A stretch of DNA of 11,796 nucleotides from Aquifex sp. (GTDB lineage Bacteria; Aquificota; Aquificia; Aquificales; Aquificaceae). Below, piece after piece: positions 5,888-11,796 of the stretch (position 1 is the stretch's first letter; every line of letters begins with the position of its first letter). Below the pieces are notes generated by a model. That model worked only from the letters and a program-made list of their open reading frames with translations. It was not told the DNA's origin and ran no database searches. A program made the position numbers and the translations under genes. Where the stretch lies: assembly GCA_003978875.1 (NCBI GenBank), contig QNXQ01000050.1, forward strand, positions 1-11,796, read 5' to 3'.

Positions 5888-7110
5888 AAGTAAAAAATAA
5901 CGGGAAAGTAAAGTACAGTCTTAGTTTTTTACTGCCGAAAATAATCGCATAAAAGGATTTAAATATGTTGTTGGAAGAAGCTGCCAGAAGTATACCTATT
6001 GAAGCTACACCTACAGTTATAGTTTCTTCTTTTGCAAGTCTGGAAAGGAGTAAGGTTATAGCATCTATATCCATGATTCCCGAAACCAAACTCAGAATGT
6101 AAATTCCTTTGTCTCCCAGGAAATCCTTTAAGTAAACGGAAACTATACTTATTGCTGAATAGAGAAATCCAAAAGTGAAGGCTTGGGTTAAACTGTAAGG
6201 ATTCTTCAAAGATACATTCTTCTCTTCTATATTTTCCTTTTCACTTTTCAGATACACCACAAAGGCGAAAATGAGAAGTGTTATAAAGTAAGGTAGGAGA
6301 TTTTGTATGGTGTAAATTAAAAGTCCTTTGAATACTATGAATGAGTAAAAAATAAGCCTTATGAACATAACCTGCCAGGAGAGTATTATTGCGAAAAATA
6401 ACAAAGACGAATAACGCGGAAACTTTCTTGACAGTTCGGAAAAGGCTATAGTTACGGCTGTACTCGAGGCAAGCCCACCTACCAGTGCAGTAATTATTAA
6501 ACTTTTTGCTCCTTTGTACTTCAGGAGAAAGTATCCTATAAAGTCCACAGTGGATGCCAAAATGACGACTTTCCATGCTTCAGAGGGATTAAATCCTTTT
6601 ATTACTTCCCTATCGGGAACTATCGGGAGAATTACCGCGGATATAGTAAAGAATTTAAGGATGGCTATAAGGTCTTCCTCTTCCAAACGCATAGCTAAGC
6701 CTTCCAATTTAGTCCTGAGAACGAGGATAAAGGTTGTAAGTATAGTTAAAAAGGCCGATAAATAAAACTCCTCAAAAGCTACGAATACTCCTATAAAAAA
6801 GGTTATGAATGAAGCTATTTCCCTGGTAATTCCCATATTGCGGTCTTTCCAATAACTTAAACCCGCAAGAATTACAAGTCCCAAAAAAGGGAGAAATATT
6901 AAAGATTCAATATTTTTCTGTACATAAAGAATTCCTGAAATTGTTCCAAGAATGGAAATTAATGGAAAGGTTCTAACTCCCGCAAATAAATCGTGTCCAA
7001 ATTTAGCCCTTAATTCCCTTTCAAGTCCTATGATAAAGCCGAGAAAAAGGGAGAAAAGAATTTTGAATTCAGGAGTAGATTTGATTTCCGCTAAGGAGAA
7101 AAAAATTCAT
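5847..7110 (-). CDS. MgtC/DUF4010-family multi-spanning membrane protein; start disturbed (one-base frameshift in a T7 run, or ATT start)
   Basis: The protein has an MgtC-like N-terminal region followed by a DUF4010 region and about ten or more hydrophobic segments. Its substrate is not established. The first conventional in-frame start is a TTG at 6884 (345 residues). However, the frame stays open upstream to 7106, and those 74 residues contain the MgtC signature LGFIIGLERELRAK then FAGVRTFPLISILGT, so they belong to the protein. That extension has no ATG, GTG or TTG. An ATG at 7110, directly after the TAA of the upstream gene, is in another frame. Removing one T from the run of seven at 7099-7105 would join it, giving a 420-residue protein starting MNFFSLAEIK. 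The alternative is an ATT start at 7106. DUF4010 hallmarks seen: ALVGGLASSTAVTIAFSELSR, LSLVSGIMDIDAITLLLSRLA and ILLAASSNNIFKSFYAIIFG. Its 3' end overlaps alr by 41 nt. Confidence 0.82.
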
Positions 7111-7515
7111 TTATCTTATATAAGTTATTATCATCACAATTAAAATACCTAAAATTAAGTTTATTCCGATAAATACGGGAATCTGGTCTAAAAGTCTCTT
7201 TCTGTAAAGGAAGGCATGGATATATATAAAATTCAGAACCATAATGGCGAAAAGTAAAAGTTTAAAGTGAAATAGGGAATTCGTGAAAAAGTCGGGTCTG
7301 AACTTATGCCACAATGCCATACCGGTACCGAAAAGAATTATTATCGAAAGCCAAACAGTCCAGAAGAATTTACCGAGAACCTTGGGAGCTACCTCCTTTC
7401 TACAATTTTCTTCCGCGGAGCGAAGTGCGGGTGTCAAAAACAGAAGGTTAAAAAACATTCCACCTATCCAGACTATTGCAAAAAATAGGTGTAAAAAAAC
7501 ATAAGTTTTATACAT
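7111..7515 (-). CDS. CopD-like four-helix integral membrane protein
   Basis: This 134-residue protein has four predicted membrane helices (about 5-30, 50-70, 82-105, 113-132). The first reads FLHLFFAIVWIGGMFFNLLFLTPALR, the H-(x7)-WIGG pattern shared by CopD-domain and related small heme- or copper-associated membrane proteins. Four histidines (His9, His70, His83, His100) lie at or near helix ends, a distribution that could bind heme b or copper, but this is inference. The start is supported by AAAGGAGGT 6 nt upstream. The TAA stop is immediately followed by the ATG preceding the DUF4010 gene, so the two are probably translationally coupled. The exact family and function remain open; distant HemJ-like or DUF2269-like proteins are alternatives. 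Confidence 0.72.
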   Translation of the reverse strand: MYKTYVFLHLFFAIVWIGGMFFNLLFLTPALRSAEENCRKEVAPKVLGKFFWTVWLSIIILFGTGMALWHKFRPDFFTNSLFHFKLLLFAIMVLNFIYIHAFLYRKRLLDQIPVFIGINLILGILIVMIITYIR

Positions 7516-7521
7516 AGAACC

Positions 7522-7530
7522 ACCTCCTTT
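7522..7530 (-). promoter_or_regulatory. Shine-Dalgarno of the CopD-like gene
   Basis: The minus strand reads AAAGGAGGT, 6 nt before the ATG at 7515, a near-perfect match to the 16S rRNA 3' end. Confidence 0.75.
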
Positions 7531-7547
7531 TGAGAAAGGTTTATGTA

Positions 7548-7553
7548 ATTATA
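7548..7553 (-). promoter_or_regulatory. Possible -10 box before the CopD-like gene
   Basis: In the 41-bp gap after the cysteine-protein gene the minus strand contains TATAAT, suitably upstream of the ribosome binding site. No convincing -35 is found 16-18 bp further upstream. If real it would uncouple the two downstream membrane-protein genes from pstB transcription. ATTATAAT is self-complementary, so the match also exists on the other strand. Confidence 0.25.
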
Positions 7554-7556
7554 ATC

Positions 7557-7952
7557 TCAGCTTGTTAATCCTTCCTCCCTTAACTTTTCCTTTTCTCCCT
7601 CCTGAAGAGGTTCGCACCTGTTTACATTACCGAAACAATCAGGGCATAGGTCAAAAAATACGAGAACTCCCAAACCTCCCAGCATCATATTGACTTGAGT
7701 AATTACAAGGTTTTCCTGTCTTTCAGGGAGGATTTGATATTCTTCAAGGGTTTTGCCGCATAGAGTTTTGTTCTCCGCATCTCCAAGCATGTGAAACTGA
7801 AAAACAAGTCTCTTTGTTCTTCTGCATTTCATCCATTTAGGTTGAAGGTCAAGAATTACGAATTTTATTTCAACGTTTTGGTCTGCAATCCACCCTTTCT
7901 GTTTCGCTTTTTCAAGAAGCTTTTTCATTTTTTCCGGATCCATTAACTGCAT
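7557..7952 (-). CDS. Unknown cysteine-containing (possibly metal-binding) protein
   Basis: This 131-residue soluble protein is not recognised. It begins with a Lys-rich helix (MQLMDPEKMKKLLEKAKQKG) and has five cysteines: Cys43 (KCRRTKR), Cys65 (LCGKTL), Cys103 and Cys106 (LCPDC) and Cys113 (NRCEP). The CxxC pair and the spaced single cysteines suggest a zinc site or ribbon, but no named domain is assigned. A hydrophobic stretch at about 88-100 (NMMLGGLGVLVFF) precedes the CxxC and is too short for a confident membrane helix. The start is supported by GGAGGG 7 nt upstream. It lies 58 bp after pstB in the same direction, so it may share pstB transcription. Whether it relates to phosphate is unknown. 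Confidence 0.7.
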   Translation of the reverse strand: MQLMDPEKMKKLLEKAKQKGWIADQNVEIKFVILDLQPKWMKCRRTKRLVFQFHMLGDAENKTLCGKTLEEYQILPERQENLVITQVNMMLGGLGVLVFFDLCPDCFGNVNRCEPLQEGEKEKLREEGLTS

Positions 7953-7959
7953 AACATTT

Positions 7960-7965
7960 CCCTCC
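7960..7965 (-). promoter_or_regulatory. Shine-Dalgarno of the cysteine-protein gene
   Basis: The minus strand reads GGAGGG with 7 nt to the ATG at 7952. The 58-bp gap to pstB holds this site; I see no terminator hairpin in it. Confidence 0.65.
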
Positions 7966-8010
7966 GTAATAAATGAAAGGATAAAAAGCAGGTAAGTTCC
8001 ATGTGATTAA

Positions 8011-8790
8011 TCAACCAAATCTTCCCGTTATGTAATCTTCCGTTAGCTTCTTCTCGGGTTTGGTGAATATTTTTTCCGTCGGACCAAACTCTATGAGTTC
8101 TCCCATATACATAAAAGCTGTAAAATCGGAAATTCTTGCCGCCTGTTGCATATTATGGGTAACAATTATTATGGTGAGTTTTTTTCTCAGTTGCTCCAAA
8201 AGGTCCTCTATCTTTGCGGTGGATATGGGATCGAGTGCAGAGGTCGGCTCATCCATAAGTAGAACCTCAGGTTCTGGAGCTATAGCTCTCGCTATACACA
8301 ATCTCTGCTGTTGACCACCGGAAAGAGAGTAAGCATTCTCATGTAATCTATCTTTTACTTCATCCCATAAAGCAGCGTCTCTGAGAGCTTTTTCCACAAG
8401 TTCGTCGAGTATTGATTTCTTCTTTATTCCTCGGAGTCTCAGTCCGTAAGCTACGTTGTCGTATATAGATTTTGGGAAAGGATTAGGTTTTTGAAACACC
8501 ATTCCTATTCTCATTCTCACCCAAATCGGATCTATATCCTTTCCTATAAGGTTTATCTCATCAGGATATAAGATGGCCTCTCCTTCATAACGGGCTCCTT
8601 CGTAAAGGTCATGCATTCTGTTAAAACAGCGGAGTAGTGTCGTTTTTCCACACCCAGACGGACCTATTATTGCGGTGATTTTCTTCTCGTATATAGGGAA
8701 CGTTATGTTTTTAAGAGCGTGAAAATTACCGTAATAGAAGTTCAAGTTTTTAATGTCTATTTTTACGCCTTTTTTGCTTTTGGTTTCCAT
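8011..8790 (-). CDS. pstB: Phosphate ABC transporter ATP-binding protein PstB
   Basis: This 259-residue cytoplasmic ATPase, as a dimer, would power the PstC-PstA channel. Motifs in order: the PstB-type start KNLNFYYGNFHALKNI, Walker A GPSGCGKTT (43-51), LLRCFNRMHDL, and the Q-loop VFQKPNPFPKSIYDN (Gln100). The signature LSGGQQQR lies at 156-163, Walker B with D-loop VLLMDEPTSALD at 176-187, and the H-loop His212 in VTHNMQQAARISD. FNRM and FQKPNPFP are PstB-specific. Its placement is unusual: typical operons run pstSCAB, but here pstB is divergent from pstSCA with a 102-bp gap and heads a run of unrelated-looking genes. No clear ribosome binding site precedes the ATG (only GAG adjoining it), so translation may be leaderless or weak. 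Confidence 0.96.
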   Translation of the reverse strand: METKSKKGVKIDIKNLNFYYGNFHALKNITFPIYEKKITAIIGPSGCGKTTLLRCFNRMHDLYEGARYEGEAILYPDEINLIGKDIDPIWVRMRIGMVFQKPNPFPKSIYDNVAYGLRLRGIKKKSILDELVEKALRDAALWDEVKDRLHENAYSLSGGQQQRLCIARAIAPEPEVLLMDEPTSALDPISTAKIEDLLEQLRKKLTIIIVTHNMQQAARISDFTAFMYMGELIEFGPTEKIFTKPEKKLTEDYITGRFG

Positions 8791-8800
8791 CTCAAAAAAA

Positions 8801-8806
8801 ATTTTA
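8801..8806 (-). promoter_or_regulatory. Candidate -10 of pstB
   Basis: The minus strand reads TAAAAT. The -35 position would fall on the complement of the upstream TTAACA box (8823-8828, read as TGTTAA). A start of transcription here would leave almost no leader before the ATG at 8790, matching the missing ribosome binding site. Weak match in AT-rich sequence. Confidence 0.25.
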
Positions 8807-8822
8807 AAAGCTTTTGGATAGC

Positions 8823-8839
8823 TTAACAGAATCTTAACA
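8823..8839 (+). promoter_or_regulatory. Putative Pho box: two TTAACA repeats, 11-bp period
   Basis: TTAACA occurs at 8823-8828 and again at 8834-8839, separated by GAATC, giving an 11-bp period (one helical turn). This is the arrangement of PhoP/PhoB-type operators, and TTAACA pairs are the described PhoP half-site form in Bacillus. It lies between divergent pstB and pstS, where a phosphate-starvation activator would be expected. A possible third, degenerate copy (TCTGTA) falls at 8845-8850, also in phase. The regulator itself is not in this window. Confidence 0.6.
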
Positions 8840-8861
8840 ATTCCTCTGTAAAAATACTAAT
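8834..8861 (+). promoter_or_regulatory. Candidate pstS promoter
   Basis: The second TTAACA (8834-8839) can serve as a -35. ACTAAT (8856-8861) or TACTAA one base earlier serves as a -10 at 15-16 bp. The weak -10 and overlap with the Pho box fit an activator-dependent promoter. The leader would be about 25 nt. Confidence 0.4.
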
Positions 8862-8877
8862 AAGGCAGGACACCTGT

Positions 8878-8883
8878 AGGAGG
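8878..8883 (+). promoter_or_regulatory. Shine-Dalgarno of pstS
   Basis: AGGAGG sits 9 nt before the ATG at 8893. A closer ATG at 8885 (1 nt from the box) is out of frame and closes after three codons at TGA, 8894-8896, so it is not the pstS start. Confidence 0.75.
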
Positions 8884-8892
8884 TATGAATAT

Positions 8893-9906
8893 ATGAAGAG
8901 AAGAAGCTTCTTAATAGGAGTATTGGCACTTTTTACCCTTCCTACTTTATCCTTGGGTAAAGAAAAGGTAATAAACGGTGCCGGAGCGAGTTTCCCAGCA
9001 CCGCTTTACTGGAAATGGGCTGCTGAGTATTACAAGGAAACCTCAATAAAAGTTAATTACCAGTCAATAGGTTCAGGTGGAGGAGTCAGACAAATAGTAA
9101 ACAGAACCGTGGATTTTGGAGCATCGGATGCACCACTTTCTCCTGAAAAGACTAAAAAGCACAATCTTGCACAGTTTCCCACCGTAATAGGCGGTGTAGC
9201 TATTGCTTATAACTTAAGAGGTGTAAAAGAACTTAAACTTTCTACAGAAGCTATATGTGGGATTTTCCTTGGAAAAATAAGATACTGGGATGACCCACGT
9301 ATAAAGAAACATAATCCCAATGTAAATCTTCCTCACAGGAGAATTTCGGTAATAAGGAGAAGCGACGGTTCCGGAACAACGTGGATATTCACCAACTATC
9401 TTTCTAAAGCGTGTCCCGAATGGAAAGAGAAAGTAGGATACGGTAAGGTTGTAAACTGGCCTACAGGAATAGGTGCGAAGGGAAACGAAGGAGTTGCTAA
9501 CTATATAAGAAGGGTAAGAGGTGCTATAGGATATGTAGAGTACGCGTATGCTCTTCAGAGTAGGCTTAAGGTTGCTATGTTAGAGAACAAAGATGGGAAC
9601 TTTGTAAAGCCCTCCGTAGAAACCTTTAAAGCTGCTGCTGCAAATGCAAAATGGAGTCCCGATAAAGATTTCTACGAAATACTCACATGGCAATCGGGTA
9701 AAGATGCTTATCCTATAGCGGGTGCAACGTTTATACTTCTTGCGAAAGATAAAGATAGAAAGGAAATAAATAAGCAAGTTGTCAAATTCTTCGATTGGGC
9801 TTACAGAAAAGGTGATAAAATAGCTGTAGAGCTACACTATGTTCCTTTGCCTGATAATGTAAAGAATCTGATAAGGGAATACTGGAAGGAAAATGGATGG
9901 TATTAA
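8893..9906 (+). CDS. pstS: Phosphate-binding periplasmic protein PstS
   Basis: This 337-residue protein captures phosphate in the periplasm and delivers it to PstC/PstA. The signal peptide is MKRRSFLIGVLALFTLPTLSLG, probably cleaved after Gly22. It contains RRSFL, close to a twin-arginine motif, and has no lipobox. The mature protein begins with GAGASFPAPLY (29-39; Ser33-Phe34 contact phosphate). It continues with YQSIGSGGGVRQI (Ser61), DFGASDAPL (Asp79) and RRSDGSGTTW (Arg156, Ser160, Gly161, Thr162), matching the phosphate-ligating residues of E. coli PstS. It is also the right length for the family. The strong ribosome binding site and the Pho-box-like element upstream suggest strong induction under phosphate limitation. 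It overlaps pstC by 14 nt. Confidence 0.96.
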   Translation: MKRRSFLIGVLALFTLPTLSLGKEKVINGAGASFPAPLYWKWAAEYYKETSIKVNYQSIGSGGGVRQIVNRTVDFGASDAPLSPEKTKKHNLAQFPTVIGGVAIAYNLRGVKELKLSTEAICGIFLGKIRYWDDPRIKKHNPNVNLPHRRISVIRRSDGSGTTWIFTNYLSKACPEWKEKVGYGKVVNWPTGIGAKGNEGVANYIRRVRGAIGYVEYAYALQSRLKVAMLENKDGNFVKPSVETFKAAAANAKWSPDKDFYEILTWQSGKDAYPIAGATFILLAKDKDRKEINKQVVKFFDWAYRKGDKIAVELHYVPLPDNVKNLIREYWKENGWY

Positions 9907-10867
9907 TAAACATACATACAGAAGAAGGGACAAGATAATAGATAAAGTTGTTTTCATCGCTTTAGCTTCCGTAGCCCTCTTCCTTGGGCTTTTATATCCT
10001 CTCATAATAGGAGGTTCCTTATTAAAAGAAGCCTGGATTGCTATCGAGAAATTTGGAGTCATCGGTTTCATCGGGTCGGCGGTTTGGGACCCGGTCAGGG
10101 AAATTTTCGGAGGACTGCCGGCAATCGTCGGAACACTGCTTACCACAGTTATAGCTTCTCTTATAGCAATTCCCGTATGTATAGGAGTAGCCATATTTAT
10201 TACCGAACTCAGTCCTAAACCTCTTAAACCTGTATTTATAACAGCGGTGGAACTTCTGGGAGCTATTCCGAGCATTATTTACGGAATGTGGGGTTTTTTT
10301 GTTGTATCTCCCGTTATGGCGGATTACGTAGAACCTTTCCTTCAGGAATTGCTTTTAGATATCCCTATTATCGGAAAATTGGTTGACGGAATACCTACAG
10401 GTATAGACCTGCTTACTTCCAGTTTAGTACTTTCGATAATGATAATCCCTTTTATGGCGACCATAGTAAAAGATGCTTTTGAGATGACACCACAACTCCT
10501 CAAGGAAGCAGGATACGGAATGGGAGCAACTAAATGGGAAGTCATAAAAGATGTCGTTATTCCTTACGCTTTTCCGGGAATAGTAGGAGGTATAATTCTG
10601 TCCGTAGGAAGGGCTCTCGGAGAAACTATGGCTGTTGCGTTCTTGACGGGAAATGTTCACAAAATTCCAACTTCCCTTCTTGACCAACTTACAACTATAA
10701 CTGTGAGTATAGCAAACGAATTCACGGAAGCGGATACAGACGTATACCTTTCTTCTCTTTACTACCTTGCTCTAATCCTCTTTGTTATATCATTCCTACT
10801 ATTAATTTTCAGTAAATTCTTCATTTTCAAGAGGTTAGAAAAGAGATGGAAGGTTACCGGGATTTAG
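9893..10867 (+). CDS. pstC: Phosphate ABC transporter permease PstC
   Basis: This 324-residue inner-membrane permease has about six membrane helices (for example 19-44, 76-104, 115-140, 170-192, 226-245, 286-310) preceded by a charged N-terminus (YRRRDKIIDK). PstC-type motifs are GGLPAIVGTLLTT, TELLG-like VELLGAIPSIIYGMWGFFV and the EAA coupling loop KEAGYGMGATKWEVIKD (204-220), which contacts PstB. This is followed by RALGETMAVAFLTGN. The start at 9893 is the one near GGAAGGA within the end of pstS, giving a 14-nt overlap; the spacing to that site is short (about 2 nt), so translation may depend on coupling to pstS. The 3' end overlaps pstA by 22 nt. Confidence 0.95.
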   Translation: MDGINKHTYRRRDKIIDKVVFIALASVALFLGLLYPLIIGGSLLKEAWIAIEKFGVIGFIGSAVWDPVREIFGGLPAIVGTLLTTVIASLIAIPVCIGVAIFITELSPKPLKPVFITAVELLGAIPSIIYGMWGFFVVSPVMADYVEPFLQELLLDIPIIGKLVDGIPTGIDLLTSSLVLSIMIIPFMATIVKDAFEMTPQLLKEAGYGMGATKWEVIKDVVIPYAFPGIVGGIILSVGRALGETMAVAFLTGNVHKIPTSLLDQLTTITVSIANEFTEADTDVYLSSLYYLALILFVISFLLLIFSKFFIFKRLEKRWKVTGI

Positions 10868-11703
10868 AAAGAAGGATTAAGTTTAGAAAGGTAAAAAGTG
10901 CTTTCGTTCTTTTCCTTTCTTTTCTTACAGCTGTTTACGGTATATTTTGGTTGTTTTGGATAATCATAGATGTATTTTCAAAGGGATTTCAGAATATAAG
11001 TATTGATTTAATACTACAAGACCCTGCACCGCCGGGCGTGGAAGGCGGAGGATTAAAACACGCCTTCGTAGGTCACCTGATTATTACTTCTTTGGCAACC
11101 CTCATAGGAATTCCTATAGGTATTGCAGCGGGAATTTTCTTCACAGAATACGGGAGATTTAGTAAATTCGTAGACTTTCTTAGAACCATGACGGACTCCT
11201 TGGTGAGTCTGCCTTCCATTATTGTAGGAACGGCAGTTTACGCCATAATGGTAAAACCCGTCGGACACTTCTTCGGACTCAGTGGTTCAGTAGCTCTTGC
11301 ATTACTCATGCTTCCAGTGATAGCTATTACGACCGCTCAGATATTAAAACTTGTTCCCGATTCTTTAAGAGAAGCAGCATACGCCTTGGGTGCATTTAAA
11401 TGGCAGGTTATAAAAGACATTTCTTTAGCAGCTGCTAAAAGAGGTATCCTTACAGGTGTAATATTGGGAATTGCCAGAATTACCGGCGAAACTGCTCCCT
11501 TACTTTTCACTTCTTTTAACAACAATTTCACAACCTATAATATTTTTGACCCTATGGCATCACTCACCGTAACTATATTCGTTTACGCTATGGGACCCTA
11601 TGAAGACTGGCATAGAAAAGCCTGGGCTGCTTCTCTGATTCTTACCATAGGAACTCTTATTTTCTTCATAATGGCTAAATATCTACTCGGAAAGAAAAAA
11701 TAA
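10846..11703 (+). CDS. pstA: Phosphate ABC transporter permease PstA
   Basis: This 285-residue inner-membrane permease is the partner of PstC. It shows an N-terminal helix (about 18-42), then the PstA-type segment DPAPPGVEGGGLKHAFVGHLIITS. Further motifs are SLVSLPSIIVGTAVYAIM (118-135), the EAA loop REAAYALGAFKWQVIKD (175-191) and GIARITGETAPLLFTS. The latter matches the PstA consensus A-x-GETAPLLFT. The ATG at 10846 lies inside the end of pstC and has only a weak AAAAGAG before it, so expression is probably coupled. pstB does not follow here as it does in most pst operons. Only 23 bp separate the stop from that of the convergent gene, with no obvious terminator hairpin. Confidence 0.95.
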   Translation: MEGYRDLERRIKFRKVKSAFVLFLSFLTAVYGIFWLFWIIIDVFSKGFQNISIDLILQDPAPPGVEGGGLKHAFVGHLIITSLATLIGIPIGIAAGIFFTEYGRFSKFVDFLRTMTDSLVSLPSIIVGTAVYAIMVKPVGHFFGLSGSVALALLMLPVIAITTAQILKLVPDSLREAAYALGAFKWQVIKDISLAAAKRGILTGVILGIARITGETAPLLFTSFNNNFTTYNIFDPMASLTVTIFVYAMGPYEDWHRKAWAASLILTIGTLIFFIMAKYLLGKKK

Positions 11704-11726
11704 AAGGAAAAGAAGGAAATGTTTTA

Positions 11727-11796
11727 TTAAAGGAGTATTTGCTTAACGAATAGTATTTCGGGTATTTTCTTAATTTCCTCAAGGATTTCTGCGGGA
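11727..11796 (-). CDS. C-terminal end of an ACT-domain-like protein, probably D-3-phosphoglycerate dehydrogenase
   Basis: A minus-strand frame is open from the window edge and ends at TAA (11729-11727). The visible 22 residues begin PAEILEEIKKIPEILF and end VKQILL. This resembles the last helix and strand of the ACT domain at the end of SerA-type D-3-phosphoglycerate dehydrogenases (pattern: xLxEIKKIPxIxxVKxIxL). The coding bias is like that of neighbouring genes, and the position, convergent to pstA with a 23-bp gap, is plausible. With so few residues the product is a suggestion; another ACT-domain protein is equally compatible. Confidence 0.5.
   Translation of the reverse strand, partial: PAEILEEIKKIPEILFVKQILL

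Noticed and set aside
6241..6576. 111-residue minus-strand ORF inside the DUF4010 gene
   Set aside because: It lies in another frame of a clearly coding region and has an unnatural composition (many His, Ser and Tyr, no conserved motif).
5847..6884. A complete 345-residue DUF4010 gene starting at TTG 6884
   Set aside because: It would omit the conserved MgtC motif encoded in the same open frame upstream (6885-7106) and has no ribosome binding site.
7550..7555. Plus-strand TATAAT promoter
   Set aside because: It is the other face of the self-complementary ATTATAAT; no plus-strand gene follows it.
8885..8896. ATG at 8885 as pstS start or as a leader peptide
   Set aside because: It is out of frame with pstS, only 1 nt from AGGAGG, and closes after three codons; probably chance, given the AT-rich leader.
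9832..10275. 147-residue minus-strand ORF opposite pstS/pstC
   Set aside because: It is an antisense shadow of the well-supported pstC; no ribosome binding site and no recognisable motif.
11704..11726. Terminator between pstA and the convergent partial gene
   Set aside because: The 23 bp are purine-rich (AAGGAAAAGAAGG) and form no stable stem followed by a T-run.

Overview
The window looks like chromosomal DNA of a compact, thermophilic, Aquifex-type bacterium (Aquificaceae). This is inferred from several things: the AT-leaning code with heavy use of AGG/AGA and ATA codons, the K/E/I-rich proteins, the very tight packing in which genes overlap at both 5' and 3' ends, the Gram-negative outer-membrane lipoprotein, and the mixture of protein families. 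No species is claimed. There is no gene-free stretch above 300 bases; the largest gaps are 1495-1618 and 8791-8892, and both look like divergent promoter regions. I saw no rRNA, tRNA, CRISPR array or insertion sequence.

Layout: (1) 1-898, the 3' part of a YyaL/DUF255-type protein, whose stop codon overlaps that of (2) a Pal/OmpA-type lipoprotein on the minus strand. (3) 1619-4598, a four-gene plus-strand operon: a roadblock/LC7 (MglB-like) protein, an MglA-like small GTPase, a 355-residue protein with two PatA/DUF4388-like segments and a C-terminal 'IGPIGKV' domain, and a membrane-anchored c-type heme sensor (Tll0287/DUF3365-like domain plus HAMP) with no output domain. (4) 4590-4832, a small charged helical protein on the minus strand, and 4859-5887, alanine racemase (alr) on the plus strand. 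(5) A minus-strand run read from 8790 down to 5847: pstB, a cysteine-containing unknown, a four-helix CopD-like membrane protein, and an MgtC/DUF4010 membrane protein. (6) 8893-11703, plus-strand pstS-pstC-pstA. (7) 11727-11796, the tail of a minus-strand gene that resembles the ACT-domain end of D-3-phosphoglycerate dehydrogenase.

How the genes work together: PstS, PstC, PstA and PstB form a complete high-affinity phosphate ABC importer, but pstB is split off and transcribed divergently. The shared 102-bp gap holds two TTAACA boxes 11 bp apart, the arrangement of a PhoP (Pho-regulon) operator. pstB shares its direction and short spacing with three further genes, two of them membrane proteins. 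The roadblock/GTPase operon is the most novel-looking part. It couples an MglA/MglB-like GTPase switch to a heme-bearing HAMP receptor, suggesting a redox or gas signal passed to a GTPase instead of to a kinase or an MCP signalling domain.

The clearest sequence anomaly is at the start of the MgtC/DUF4010 gene. About 74 residues with the conserved MgtC motif lie upstream of the first conventional in-frame start. The ideally placed ATG, directly after the preceding stop codon, is out of frame by one base across a run of seven T's.
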